NCBI GenBank assembly: GCA_002335385.1
Contig: DCVK01000054.1
Span: 31,408-95,407 of the forward strand
DNA from: Candidatus Aminicenantes bacterium UBA2190
GTDB taxonomy: Bacteria; Acidobacteriota; Aminicenantia; UBA2199
DNA: 64,000 nt
Direction: 5' to 3'
Under the pieces are notes generated by a model. It was given only the letters and a program-made list of their open reading frames with translations, did not search any database and had not been told where the DNA came from. The position numbers and the translations under genes were made by a program. Positions 54,538-63,734 of this stretch are shown here, piece by piece. How positions within the stretch are numbered: the stretch's first letter is position 1; each line of letters starts with the position of its first letter.

Positions 54538-54740
54538 CGATTGCGGTCCAGACGTTAGGAGAAGGAGCAATACGAAGACTGAAATTCCAAATCCCAAGCA
54601 CCAAATTCCAAACAAATACCAAGCTCAAAATTCCAAATTCCAAACGAAAGCTCCTTTCAATGTCAGCAGGCGTCCGGGAATAAGTTCTTGCTCTTTCGTT
54701 TCAACGTTTCTACGCTGCAATGTTTCAACGATTTCCAATC
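54538..54740. repeat. Repeat island (element copy 4 plus 8-nt array)
   Basis: A degraded ACGGT-type part is followed by the linker GGAGCAATACGAAGACT and a CCAAATT-family arm (54577-54654), then one TGTCAGCAGG motif. At about 54697-54735 CGTTTCAA-type units have a period of eight. With the leader of the TonB operon and the ygeW promoter this fills the 542-base gap. Confidence 0.8.
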
Positions 54741-54806
54741 CCATGCCCCTTCAATTCATCGACGGGTTCCGGTGCCGTCCGCCTTCTGATCCCCTGTCAG
54801 TTTTCT

Positions 54807-54835
54807 TTGACTTCAGAGAACACTAATGCTATATT
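54807..54835 (+). promoter_or_regulatory. Promoter of the ygeW-ygfK-dpaL operon
   Basis: TTGACT, 17 bases, TATATT. A leader of about 22 nt carries AAGGAG before the ATG at 54864. Confidence 0.6.
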
Positions 54836-54863
54836 TTTCGAGTCCAAGGGCAAGGAGCGAAAC

Positions 54864-55886
54864 ATGAATTCGATCTTCCATAACCGTCATTTCATCACCG
54901 AGGACGACTGGTCCAGGAACGACCTGGACACCGTCTTCGACGTGTCCTTCGACCTCAAGAAGCGCTTCGCCCTGGGCGAGCCGCACCGCCTGCTGGCGGA
55001 CAAGACGCTGTTCATGATATTCTTCGAGCAGTCGACGCGCACGCGCAACTCCATGGAGGCGGGCATGACCCAGCTGGGCGGGCACGCCCACGACCTGACC
55101 GCCGACAAGATGCAGATCTCCCACGGCGAGTCGGCCAAGGACACGGCCGTCATCCTGTCGCGCATGGGCCACGGCATCGCCGCGCGCAACTGCTTCTACG
55201 GCACGGGCAACGCCTACCTCAACGAGATGGCCCGGCACGCCCGCTGCCCGGTCATGAGCCTGCAGGACGACGTCTACCACCCCTTCCAGGGGCTGGCCGA
55301 CATGATGACCATCTTCGAGCACTTCGGCCGCGACCCGCGCGGCCTCAAGGTGACCGTCTCCTGGGCCTACGCCGAGTCGCACGCCAAGCCGCTCTCGGTG
55401 CCGCAGACGCAGATCCTCCTCTTTCCGCGCTACGGCATCGACGTCACCGTCGCCCACCCGCCCGACTTCCCGTTGAGCGCCGGCATCGTCGAGAAGGCCA
55501 AACAGAACGCCAAGGCCGGGAACGGCCGCCTCACCTTCACCCACGACATGGACGAGGCGGTCAAGGGGGCGCAGGTGGTGATCCCCAAGAACTGGGGCGG
55601 CTTCGGCGCCTGGAGCGTCGAAGAATACCTCAGGAATGAAAGCGAGTGCAAAAAGGAAATGGCGTCGCGCCTGGCCCGGCACCAGGACTGGATCTTCGAC
55701 CGCCGCCGCGCCAACCTGGCCGACCGCCGGGTCAAGCTGATGCACGCCCTGCCCGCCGACCGCAACCGCGAGGTGACCGACGAGGTGATCGACGATGAGA
55801 GCATCTCCATCGTCTACGACGAGGCCGAGAATCGCCTGCACACGGCCAAGGCCGTCATGGCCCTGACCATGGGCGGCCGCGGCTAG
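54864..55886 (+). CDS. ygeW: YgeW-family carbamoyltransferase
   Basis: A 340-residue trefoil-knotted carbamoyltransferase homologue. The carbamoyl-phosphate site STRTRNSMEAGMTQLGG (about 55-71), the QDDVYHPFQGLADMMT helix and the C-terminal MHALPADR are all kept. The sequence pattern is that of YgeW rather than ornithine or aspartate transcarbamoylase. E. coli ygeW lies with ygeX, ygfK and ssnA in a cluster now linked to anaerobic purine/urate breakdown; the exact substrate of YgeW is not settled. The start follows AAGGAG; the long upstream frame passes through the promoter. ygfK starts 12 bases downstream. Confidence 0.9.
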   Translation: MNSIFHNRHFITEDDWSRNDLDTVFDVSFDLKKRFALGEPHRLLADKTLFMIFFEQSTRTRNSMEAGMTQLGGHAHDLTADKMQISHGESAKDTAVILSRMGHGIAARNCFYGTGNAYLNEMARHARCPVMSLQDDVYHPFQGLADMMTIFEHFGRDPRGLKVTVSWAYAESHAKPLSVPQTQILLFPRYGIDVTVAHPPDFPLSAGIVEKAKQNAKAGNGRLTFTHDMDEAVKGAQVVIPKNWGGFGAWSVEEYLRNESECKKEMASRLARHQDWIFDRRRANLADRRVKLMHALPADRNREVTDEVIDDESISIVYDEAENRLHTAKAVMALTMGGRG

Positions 55887-55898
55887 GCCGCAGCGCCG

Positions 55899-58800
55899 GT
55901 GGCCGGAGACCGCTTCGCCCCCGCCACGGCGCGGCGCCTCCTGGCGTGGATCCTGGCCGAGGAGGAGCGCGGCCAGGTCTTCGGCATCCAGCGCGAGCTT
56001 TTTTTCCATCCCGACGCCGCCGACCCCTGGCGGCTGGAACGCTGCGGCCGGCTGCTCGAAACGCCGCTGGGCGTGGCGGCCGGCCCGCAGACGCAGCTGG
56101 CGCAGAACATCGTGGCCGCATGGCTCTGCGGCGCCCGCTTCATCGAGCTCAAGACCGTCCAGACCCTCGACAAACTGGAGGTGCGCAAGCCCTGCATCGC
56201 CGCCGGCGACGCCGGCTACAATTGCGAGTGGTCCCAGGAGCTGACCCTGGACGAGTCATTCCAGCAGTACCTGGCCGCCTGGGTGCTGCTGCACGTCCTG
56301 CGCCGCCGTCGGCGCCGCGGGGTCCTGCCCGCCGATCCCGGCTTTCTCTTCAATTTCAGCGTCGGCTACGACCTGGCCGGCATCCGCCAGCCCAACATGC
56401 AGTGCTTCCTGGACAAGATGTCCTGCTGCTACGATGAGAAGGAGAGGCTGCTCAGGGAGTTGCAGCCCCTGTTCCCGGGCATCCACGACCTGGATATCCC
56501 CAACTGCATTGCCGACAACGTCACCCTGTCGACCATGCACGGCTGCCCCCCCGAGGAGATCGAGAGGATCGGCCTCTACCTGCTGGAAGAGAGGAAGCTG
56601 CATGTCACCATCAAGCTGAACCCGACGCTGCTGGGCGCCGAGCCCCTGCGCCGGCTGCTGAACGAGGAGTTGGGCTGGAAAGTCAAGGTGCCCGACCAAG
56701 CCTTCGAGCACGACCTGCGCTACGACTCCGCCCTGGACCTGATACGCTCCCTGAAAAGCCGCGCCGAAAAAAACAACCTGCATTTCTCCGTCAAGCTGAC
56801 CAACACCCTGGAGTGCCTCAACGACGGCGCGCTGCCCGCCAGCGAGAAAACGGTCTACCTGAGCGGCCGCCCGCTCCTGCCGCTGGCCGTGGCGCTGGCC
56901 CGCCGCCTGCAGGACGATTTCCAGGGCGGATTGGACATCACCTACTCCGGCGGCGCCGACTGCTTCCATGCCGCCGACCTCCTGGCCTGCGGCCTGCGGC
57001 CACTGACCGTCTGCAGCGACCTGCTGCGCCCGGGCGGCTATGCCCGCCTTGGCCAGTACCTGGAAGAGGTCCGCCGCGCCATGAAGTCCTGTCGGGCGGC
57101 ATCGCTGGACGAGCTGGTGCTGAAGCGCGCCCGCATGAAGGACCCGGCCCGGGCGCTGCGGAAAAACCTGAAAAATTATGAAATGGCGTTGGCGAACGGG
57201 GATGACGCCCGCGCGCCGCTGCTGCCGGCAGCCTCCTTCAAGGGCAAGCGCAGCCTGGCCTGGTTCGACTGCGCCGCCGCCCCCTGCCGCGAATCCTGCG
57301 CCATATCCCAGGACGTCCCGCGCTACATGCACTGGGTGGGCAAGGGCGATGCCGACCTGGCCAAGGCCGTGATCTGGGAAAGCAATCCGCTGCCCGCGAT
57401 CCTGGGCATGGCCTGCGACCAGAAGTGCCGGGAGCGCTGCACGCGGGGCCTCTTCGACCGGCCGCTGGACATCCGCGGCGTCAAGCGCTTCGCCGTCGAA
57501 AACGGCCGCATTCCGGTTGCCGATCCGGCTTCACTCGGCGATGCCACGCGCGTGGCCGTGGTGGGCGCCGGCCCCGCCGGGCTTGCCGCCGCCCGCGAGC
57601 TGGTCCGCGGCGGCTTCTGGGTCGAGGTCTTCGAGGCACACGCCCGCGCCGGCGGGCTGGCCGCCACGGTCATCCCCGGCTTCCGCCTCGGCGCCGCCGC
57701 CCTGGAGGACGATGTGGCGCGACTGAGGGAAAAGGGGGTGATCTTCCACTGCGGTCAGGCTGTCGACGGCCGGCGGCTGAGCGAACTGCTGGATGCTTTC
57801 CACCTGGTCTTCCTGGCCGCCGGCTCCGGGCAGGGGCGCCGGCTGCTCATTCCCGAGGAGGACGCCGCCGGGGTCCACGACGCCCTGGAGTTCCTCGCCG
57901 CCGCCAGGCGCGGGGAGCCGCCGGACATCGGCTTCCAGGTCGTGGTCATCGGCGGCGGCAACAGCGCCATGGACGCGGCGCGCACGGCCAGGCGCCTGTG
58001 CGGCCCTCTCGGGCGGGTCACGGTGATCTACCGGCGCACGCTGGCGGAAATGCCCGCCGCCGCCGAGGAGATCCGCGAGGCCGTCGCCGAAGGGGTGGCC
58101 ATCATGGAGTTGACCGCCCCGCTGCGCATCGAGACCTCCGAGGGCAAGGAATGGGCCCTGCTCTGCTCGCGCATGGAGCTGCGCCAGGCGGACGCCAGCG
58201 GCCGCCCGCATCCGGTCCCGCTTTTCGGCTCCGAGTTCGAGCTGACCTGCGACGCGGTGATCGTGGCCATCGGCCAGGACAGGAACAGGGAATTGCTGGC
58301 CGGCACGGAATGGCAGGTCGTCGGTGACGACGGCCGCACCAGTCACCCCCGCCTGTTCGTCGTCGGCGACGCCCGCGGCGGCCCTTCGACCCTGGTCCGG
58401 GCCGTCGCCGACGGCAGCCGCGCCGTCGACCGCATCCTGGAAGAAAGCGGCCGGACGCTGCGCGTCCCGGAGCCCGGCCCGGTTTCCGGCCTGACCTGGC
58501 TGGAACATGCGCTGCAGCGCTCGCGGCGCGAGAAGATCGAGCCCTGGTTCCCGGGACCCAGGATGGATAATTCTTTTCTGGAGGAGGGTCTCTCCGCCGT
58601 TGCTCCCGGCCTGGACGCCAGGGCGGCGCGTCAGGAGGCACAGCGCTGCCTCCATTGCGACGACCTCTGCCTCTTGTGCGTCGGCGTCTGCCCCAACCGC
58701 GCCCTGGTCGCTTTCGAGACCCGTCCCGGGCGCTGGCCGGTGCTGCATGCCGCCAGCCGCAAGGGCGGAGCCGAGCTCTCGGCGGCCGGCGTCCTTGAAC

Positions 58801-59219
58801 TGCGCCAGAAATACCAGCTGGTTCACGTGGTCGACTTCTGCAACGGCTGCGGCAACTGCGCTACTTTCTGCCCCACTGCCGGCGCTCCCCACATGGACAA
58901 GCCCCATATTTTCCTGCGCGACGGCGACTTTGAACAGGCGGCGGAAGGTTTCTTCCTCAAAGCCCCCGTCCCGGGCGGTCCCAGGGTGCTGTTGGCCCGT
59001 GCCGCCGGCGAGCTGCATCATTTGCGCCGTTACCCCGACCGGCTGGATTTCGAGAACCGCAACTGCCTGCTGCGCCTGAATTGCGAAGATTTCTCGTACC
59101 TGGCCGCCGATTGGCGCCAGGAGGCCGATCCCGCTTTCGACGGCCGGCTGCTGGCACAGATGGCCATCCTGGTGGAATTCCTGCCGTCCTTCCTTCATGG
59201 AGACAATCCCGATGTGTGA
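55899..59219 (+). CDS. ygfK: YgfK-family iron-sulfur flavoprotein
   Basis: The 1106-residue protein starts at GTG (55899). Its N-terminal half is a dihydropyrimidine-dehydrogenase-like barrel (GVAAGPQTQLAQN, NVTLSTMHGCPPEEIERIG). The middle has GltD-type cysteines (CRESC near 462, CDQKCRERC near 506), an FAD site GAGPAG (about 556) and an NAD(P) site GGGNSAMD (about 684). The C-terminus carries CLHCDDLCLLCVGVCP (about 917) and CNGCGNCATFCP (about 981) for [4Fe-4S] clusters. It is often annotated as a selenate reductase subunit, but its operon fits purine or urate reduction by NAD(P)H better. Its stop overlaps the dpaL start. Confidence 0.92.
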   Translation: MAGDRFAPATARRLLAWILAEEERGQVFGIQRELFFHPDAADPWRLERCGRLLETPLGVAAGPQTQLAQNIVAAWLCGARFIELKTVQTLDKLEVRKPCIAAGDAGYNCEWSQELTLDESFQQYLAAWVLLHVLRRRRRRGVLPADPGFLFNFSVGYDLAGIRQPNMQCFLDKMSCCYDEKERLLRELQPLFPGIHDLDIPNCIADNVTLSTMHGCPPEEIERIGLYLLEERKLHVTIKLNPTLLGAEPLRRLLNEELGWKVKVPDQAFEHDLRYDSALDLIRSLKSRAEKNNLHFSVKLTNTLECLNDGALPASEKTVYLSGRPLLPLAVALARRLQDDFQGGLDITYSGGADCFHAADLLACGLRPLTVCSDLLRPGGYARLGQYLEEVRRAMKSCRAASLDELVLKRARMKDPARALRKNLKNYEMALANGDDARAPLLPAASFKGKRSLAWFDCAAAPCRESCAISQDVPRYMHWVGKGDADLAKAVIWESNPLPAILGMACDQKCRERCTRGLFDRPLDIRGVKRFAVENGRIPVADPASLGDATRVAVVGAGPAGLAAARELVRGGFWVEVFEAHARAGGLAATVIPGFRLGAAALEDDVARLREKGVIFHCGQAVDGRRLSELLDAFHLVFLAAGSGQGRRLLIPEEDAAGVHDALEFLAAARRGEPPDIGFQVVVIGGGNSAMDAARTARRLCGPLGRVTVIYRRTLAEMPAAAEEIREAVAEGVAIMELTAPLRIETSEGKEWALLCSRMELRQADASGRPHPVPLFGSEFELTCDAVIVAIGQDRNRELLAGTEWQVVGDDGRTSHPRLFVVGDARGGPSTLVRAVADGSRAVDRILEESGRTLRVPEPGPVSGLTWLEHALQRSRREKIEPWFPGPRMDNSFLEEGLSAVAPGLDARAARQEAQRCLHCDDLCLLCVGVCPNRALVAFETRPGRWPVLHAASRKGGAELSAAGVLELRQKYQLVHVVDFCNGCGNCATFCPTAGAPHMDKPHIFLRDGDFEQAAEGFFLKAPVPGGPRVLLARAAGELHHLRRYPDRLDFENRNCLLRLNCEDFSYLAADWRQEADPAFDGRLLAQMAILVEFLPSFLHGDNPDV

Positions 59220-60405
59220 GTATGCCTTCAACGAGCTGTGCCGGGCAAGGCCCGAATGGACGGGCGAAGAGTACGCCTTTCTGCGGGAGCGCGACATGCT
59301 CGCCTTCCACCAGTCGCTCCCCGGCTACGCGCCGACGCCGCTGCTGGAACTTCCCGCCTTGGCCGCCAAGCTGGGCCTGGCCGGGATCTTCGTCAAGGAC
59401 GAAGCGCAGCGCTTTGGCATCCAGGCCTTCAAGGCGCTGGGCGCCTCGTACGCCATGTACCGTTACCTGAAGAAGCAGTGGGCGGACCGCTTCCCGGAAC
59501 CGTTCACGCCCGAGTGCTTCCAGGACGGGAAAATTCTGGAAAAGCTGGGCACCTTCACTTTCTGCGCCGCCACCGACGGCAATCACGGACGCGCCGTGGC
59601 CTGGACGGCCAGGATGCTGGGTCAGCAGGCGGTGATCTACATGCCCGCCGACTCGGCCGCGGCGCGGGTGGAGAACATCCGCGGCGAGGGGGCCGAGGTG
59701 GTGCTGGTTGCGGGGACCTTCGACCTCTGCGTCGAGCGCTGCGCCGCCGATGCCGCGAAAAACGGCTGGCAGGCGATATCCGACACCGCCTACCCCGGCT
59801 ACCGCGAGATCCCCGGCTGGATCCTGCTCGGATACACCTCGATCTTCGCCGAACTGGAAGGGCTGCTGCACGGGCCGATGAAGACCGGCGTCGACACGGT
59901 CATCCTGCCCGCCGGGGTGGGTGGGCTGGCCGCCGCCGGCGCCTTCTTCTACAGCAAGCGCTACGGCGCCAAGCGCCCGGCGCTTGTCTGCATCGAGCCC
60001 GTCTCCTCCGACTGCTTCCTGGAGTCGGTGCGCTGCGGCCGGGGCGATCCCCTGCCCACCAGGGGTGAGCAGACTTCGATCATGGCCGGCCTCAACTGCG
60101 GCGTCCCCTCGCCGCTGGCCTGGCCCTTTTTGCGCGACGCCTTTCCCTTCTTCCTCGCCGTCGGCGATCACTGGGCCGAGCAGGCGATGTGCCGCTACTA
60201 TTCCCCGCTGAAGGGCGACCCGAGGATCGTCTCCGGCGAATCGGGATCCTCCGGCCTTGCCGCGCTGCTGGCCCTGACCACCGCGCCCAAACTCGCCGAC
60301 GCGCGCGCGAAATTGCCTTTGGGGCCCGGCTCGCGGGTATTGCTGATCAATACCGAGGGAGCTACCGATCCGGAGAACTTCAAGAAAGTAACCGGACTTG
60401 CGTGA
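59212..60405 (+). CDS. dpaL: 2,3-diaminopropionate ammonia-lyase (DpaL/YgeX)
   Basis: The 397-residue fold-type II PLP enzyme splits 2,3-diaminopropionate into pyruvate and two ammonia. The PLP lysine is in FGIQAFKALGASYA (K74); the DGNHGRAVA loop, the PAGVGGLAAAG glycine loop, SIMAGLNCG and SGESGSSGLA follow in the family order. GGAG ten bases upstream supports the ATG at 59212; one at 59197 is also possible. In the urate/purine cluster it supplies pyruvate, which nifJ could oxidise. The TGA stop lies in a GTGACGA-type 7-nt repeat. Confidence 0.93.
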   Translation: MCEYAFNELCRARPEWTGEEYAFLRERDMLAFHQSLPGYAPTPLLELPALAAKLGLAGIFVKDEAQRFGIQAFKALGASYAMYRYLKKQWADRFPEPFTPECFQDGKILEKLGTFTFCAATDGNHGRAVAWTARMLGQQAVIYMPADSAAARVENIRGEGAEVVLVAGTFDLCVERCAADAAKNGWQAISDTAYPGYREIPGWILLGYTSIFAELEGLLHGPMKTGVDTVILPAGVGGLAAAGAFFYSKRYGAKRPALVCIEPVSSDCFLESVRCGRGDPLPTRGEQTSIMAGLNCGVPSPLAWPFLRDAFPFFLAVGDHWAEQAMCRYYSPLKGDPRIVSGESGSSGLAALLALTTAPKLADARAKLPLGPGSRVLLINTEGATDPENFKKVTGLA

Positions 60406-60660
60406 CGAGTGACAAGAAAAAACACTCGGCGCAAGGCGTAGGGGGGAAGGCGTAGGGGAGAAGGAAGACAAAGGCAAAAGTAAAAAGGCAAAAGTAAGAA
60501 AACGGCGCTTTACGGAGAAAATCACTGAAAGGTCTTTGTTTTGGTCATTGGAATTTGGAATTTTGGATTTTTTTGGAATTCTGTGCTTGGGATTTGGAAT
60601 TTAAGTCTTCGTATTGCTTTTTCAGACCGTCCACCGTCCACCGTCCACCGTAAATCAAGT
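60402..60660. repeat. Repeat island (element copy 5, reversed)
   Basis: Two GTGACGA-type units start at the dpaL stop. From 60428 to 60504 eleven 7-nt units run in one register and change from GGCGTAG-type to AAAGGCA/AAAGTAA-type. Then comes the reversed CCAAATT-family arm (60534-60606), the linker AGTCTTCGTATTGC and ACCGTCC-type units to about 60655. This accounts for nearly all of the 310-base gap before the PHP gene. Confidence 0.85.
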
Positions 60661-60704
60661 TCTGTCAATCTCTTCTTTGTAACGTGTCAGGCGGGGTTTT
60701 GTGA

Positions 60705-60710
60705 TACAAT
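60705..60710 (+). promoter_or_regulatory. -10 box giving a leaderless mRNA for the PHP gene
   Basis: TACAAT ends five bases before the ATG at 60716; the -35 region is poor. There is no room for an SD site. Confidence 0.5.
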
Positions 60711-60715
60711 GCTCT

Positions 60716-61564
60716 ATGGACAACAAGATCGATCTCCATCTGCACACGCTGGTATCCGACGGGCACGCCACGCCCCTGGAAATGCTCGAGGCGGCGAGGG
60801 AGGCGGGCCTGAAGCAGGTCTCCTTCACCGATCACGACGCCCTGGGTGCCTACCGCCATTGGGGCGACCTGTTTGCCCGTGCCGAAGCGTTCGGGATCGA
60901 ACTCATGTCCGGCATCGAGTTGGACACCCACTACGGCGACGAGGAGCTCCATCTGCTGGGCTTCGGGTTCAGGATCGAGGACAAGGCCTTGAACGAGCGC
61001 CTGCGCCTGGTCCAGGGGCTGCGGCGGCAAAGGGTGCTGCGCCAGCTCGAGGACATCAACCGCTACTTCGGCCGCAAGGTCGTCGACCGCAAAAAGGTCA
61101 TCCTGCCGCAGCGCGACTCGTTGATGAAGCCGCACCTGGTCCACGCCATGCTCGACGAGGGACTCTTCCCCGACTACCGCGAGGCGGCCAAGTGGCTCTC
61201 CGTCAACGCCCAGGTCCCCATCCACGTTCCCAAGCTGCCCATGGCCGACGCCATCCGCATGATCGTCCAGGCTGGCGGCGAGGCGGTCCTGGCTCACCCC
61301 GGCTACATCGTCGCCGAGACCGCGATCCGGCTTGATGAAATGCTCGCCGAGCTCGCCCCCCTCGGCCTGGCCGGCATCGAGGTCGACTATCCCTATTTCC
61401 AGGAGAAGGAGCCCGCCGCGGCGTTCCCCGACCGGGAAACCGAAAGCGCCATGATCGAGCGGCTGCGCAGCCTGGCCGAGCGCTTCCACCTGAAAAAGAC
61501 GCGCGGATCCGATGCGCATGATATCGACGCACTGAAGGCTTACGCGGGTGCGGGGATTTCTTGA
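60716..61564 (+). CDS. PHP-domain phosphoesterase (TrpH/RnaAM-like)
   Basis: A 282-residue PHP hydrolase with all metal-binding motifs: DLHLHT (6-11), TDHD (38-41), GIELD (66-70), VLAHPG (about 193-198) and GSDAH (about 266-270). Size and motif order fit the TrpH/YciV group, which includes 5'-3' exonucleases and 3',5'-nucleotide phosphatases acting on short RNAs. A GTG 15 bases upstream lies before the -10 box and is rejected as start. The next gene overlaps its stop (TTGA). Confidence 0.88.
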   Translation: MDNKIDLHLHTLVSDGHATPLEMLEAAREAGLKQVSFTDHDALGAYRHWGDLFARAEAFGIELMSGIELDTHYGDEELHLLGFGFRIEDKALNERLRLVQGLRRQRVLRQLEDINRYFGRKVVDRKKVILPQRDSLMKPHLVHAMLDEGLFPDYREAAKWLSVNAQVPIHVPKLPMADAIRMIVQAGGEAVLAHPGYIVAETAIRLDEMLAELAPLGLAGIEVDYPYFQEKEPAAAFPDRETESAMIERLRSLAERFHLKKTRGSDAHDIDALKAYAGAGIS

Positions 61565-62058
61565 AAAGGCCGATCTTTTTCCTGCTGCTCATTCTGGCGA
61601 CCTCCGCACGGGCATGGCCGGACAAGGGGCACTGCCTGGTCTTCCTGAGCGGTCCCGGCGTGAGCAAGCATTTCCATCCCTATGATGACCAGTTCAATGA
61701 TTTCCACCTGGGGATCGGAGCCGAGGCGTATTATAGAAAGGGCCATTGGCTGCTCGGCGCCAACGGCCATTACATGTTCAGCGACAGCAACGAAAGGCCA
61801 TCCCACTGGATCGGCTTCGCCCCGGGGTATCTTGCGGGAGACCTGAAGAAATTTTGGGCCTCATTGGCCGTCATTGCCGGCGGACTGAAAAAGGCCGAAT
61901 ACCGGAAAGGGCGTTTTGCCCTCTTCGCCCTGCCCTATCTGGCCGCCGGATTCAATCGCCTTGCGCTGAACTTCGCGTTGATCCCCAGGATCGCCAGGGT
62001 CACCGAGCCGATCCTGCTGGTGCAGGTCAAGATCCTCGTCCACCCGTTCAGCCAATGA
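61561..62058 (+). CDS. Small outer-membrane barrel, possibly PagP-like
   Basis: A 165-residue protein starting at TTG, coupled to the PHP gene by a 4-base overlap. It has a signal peptide (IFFLLLILATSARA) and alternating amphipathic strands. The DSNERPSHW segment and the later LPYLAAGFNRLALNFALIP resemble the Asp-Ser active site and the last strands of the lipid A palmitoyltransferase PagP, and a histidine-rich KHFHPYDD lies near the start. The match is by pattern only; a generic small barrel is the alternative. Confidence 0.6.
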   Translation: MKRPIFFLLLILATSARAWPDKGHCLVFLSGPGVSKHFHPYDDQFNDFHLGIGAEAYYRKGHWLLGANGHYMFSDSNERPSHWIGFAPGYLAGDLKKFWASLAVIAGGLKKAEYRKGRFALFALPYLAAGFNRLALNFALIPRIARVTEPILLVQVKILVHPFSQ

Positions 62059-62162
62059 TGATGTCGCTGCCTTGAACCACGTGGCTCCGTGACAAGGAAC
62101 AGCATCAGGGCGAACCGGCTTTTTTAGTTCGTTGCTTGCGTTTACCCGTCACTCGTTACCGG

Positions 62163-63728
62163 TCACGGCTGTACGGGGCTCGATCTCCTGGCCAGATCAA
62201 ACTCCTCTTGTATCTCCCCTGCAGGCGAAGGAGTCAGCTTGGACACCACGACGATCACGAGGCACGAAAACACAAAGGCCGGGAGCAGTTCGTACACGGT
62301 GAATCCGCCGCCCAGGGGCCTGATCAGCAGCTTCCAGGCGAAGACCATGGCGCCGCCGGCGACCATGCCGGCGACGGCGCCGGCATGCGACGTCCGTTTC
62401 CAGAACAGCGAGAACAGCATGACCGGGCCGAACGTAGCGCCGAACCCGGCCCAGGCGAAGGAGACGACCTGGAAGACGACCGAATCGTTGTCCAGGGCGA
62501 TGGCGGCGCCGATGGCGGCGATGGCCACCAGCGTCAGCCGCGAGACGCGCATGACCCGGCGGTCGGAAGCTTCCTTGTGGAACAGTCGCTGATAGATGTT
62601 CTTGGCCACGGCGGACGAGGCGATCAGCAGGTAGGAATCGGACGAGCTGATGGTTGCCGCCAGGATGCCGGCCATGGCGATGCCGGCCAGCAGCGGCGGC
62701 AGCAGGCGGGTGGCGATGAGGATGAAGACACTCTCCGCCGCCCCCGGGGTGAGCAGCGCGGCGGGGTAGAGCGCCCGGCCGATCAGCCCGATGGCCACCG
62801 CCGCCGCCAGCGAGACGAAGCACCAGGAGACGGCGATGCGCCGCGAGGCGGCGAGCCGCCGCGGGTCGCGGATGGCCATGAAGCGCAGCAGCACCTGGGG
62901 CATGCCGAAGTAGCCCAGCCCCCAGGACAGGATCGAGAGGATGGCCAGAAAGGAGTAGCCGGATGCGGCGGCGAACAGCGGCCGGCCTGCGGCGACGGCC
63001 TGGATGCCGTCGGTCATCCGCGGTGTCGCTGTCGCGAACAGCTCCAGGAACCCCGGGATGTTCCCCAGGTTGGCGATGAGCTGCGCCGGGCCGCCGGCAG
63101 CGAATGTGCCGATGCCCAGGACCGTCGTCAGCGCCGTGATCATGACCAGCGCCTGCATGAAGTCCGATGCGCTCTCGGCCAGAAAGCCGCCGACCAGGGT
63201 GTAGAGGACAACGAAGAAGGCGCCGGCGAACATGCACAGGCGGTAATCGACGGCGAAGATGGAGGAGAACAGTTTGCCGACGACGACAAAGCAGCTGGAA
63301 GCATAGACGGTGAAGAAGACCAGGATGAACAGGGCCGAGACGGCCATCAGCGTTTTTTTCCTTTCGCGGAAACGGTTGGAGAGGAAGTCGGGGATGGTGA
63401 TGGCATCGCCGCTGATCTCGGAGTAGGCGCGCAGCCGGGTGCTGACGATGCGCCAGTTGACGTAGGTGCCCAGCCCCAGGCCCAGCGCCGTCCAGAAGGC
63501 TTCCGCGGCGCCGCTCCAGTAGGCGACGCCGGGCAGGCCCATCAGCAGCCAGCCGCTCATGTCCGAGGCCTCGGCGCTCATCGCCGTCATCCACGGGCCC
63601 AGCGAGCGGCCGCCGAGGAAATAGTTCCCCGAACTGGCGTTGGCGCGCCGGGCGAAATAGAGGCCGATGGCGACGATCACCAGCATGTATGCGGCCATCA
63701 CGATCAGCAGCTGCGAGGATGCTTGCAT
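62163..63728 (-). CDS. Sodium:proline symporter-like transporter (SSS family)
   Basis: A 521-residue PutP-type symporter: N-terminal LLIVMAAYMLVIVAIGLYFA, the SAEASDMSGWLLMGLPG core typical of PutP, GGFLAESASDFMQALVM, and the sodium-site ATISSSDSYLLIASSAVAKN. It should import proline or a related amino acid. The ATG at 63728 is six bases from TATAAT, so longer frames are rejected. The TGA stop falls in GTGACCG-type 7-nt repeats, giving a short hydrophilic tail. Between its stop and the convergent PagP-like gene (62059-62162) I see only these repeats. Confidence 0.93.
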   Translation of the reverse strand: MQASSQLLIVMAAYMLVIVAIGLYFARRANASSGNYFLGGRSLGPWMTAMSAEASDMSGWLLMGLPGVAYWSGAAEAFWTALGLGLGTYVNWRIVSTRLRAYSEISGDAITIPDFLSNRFRERKKTLMAVSALFILVFFTVYASSCFVVVGKLFSSIFAVDYRLCMFAGAFFVVLYTLVGGFLAESASDFMQALVMITALTTVLGIGTFAAGGPAQLIANLGNIPGFLELFATATPRMTDGIQAVAAGRPLFAAASGYSFLAILSILSWGLGYFGMPQVLLRFMAIRDPRRLAASRRIAVSWCFVSLAAAVAIGLIGRALYPAALLTPGAAESVFILIATRLLPPLLAGIAMAGILAATISSSDSYLLIASSAVAKNIYQRLFHKEASDRRVMRVSRLTLVAIAAIGAAIALDNDSVVFQVVSFAWAGFGATFGPVMLFSLFWKRTSHAGAVAGMVAGGAMVFAWKLLIRPLGGGFTVYELLPAFVFSCLVIVVVSKLTPSPAGEIQEEFDLARRSSPVQP

Positions 63729-63734
63729 GGGCCT

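Noticed and set aside
55899..59219. Selenate reductase function for YgfK
   Set aside because: No molybdopterin-binding catalytic domain is present; the name is historical and the operon context fits purine/urate metabolism better.
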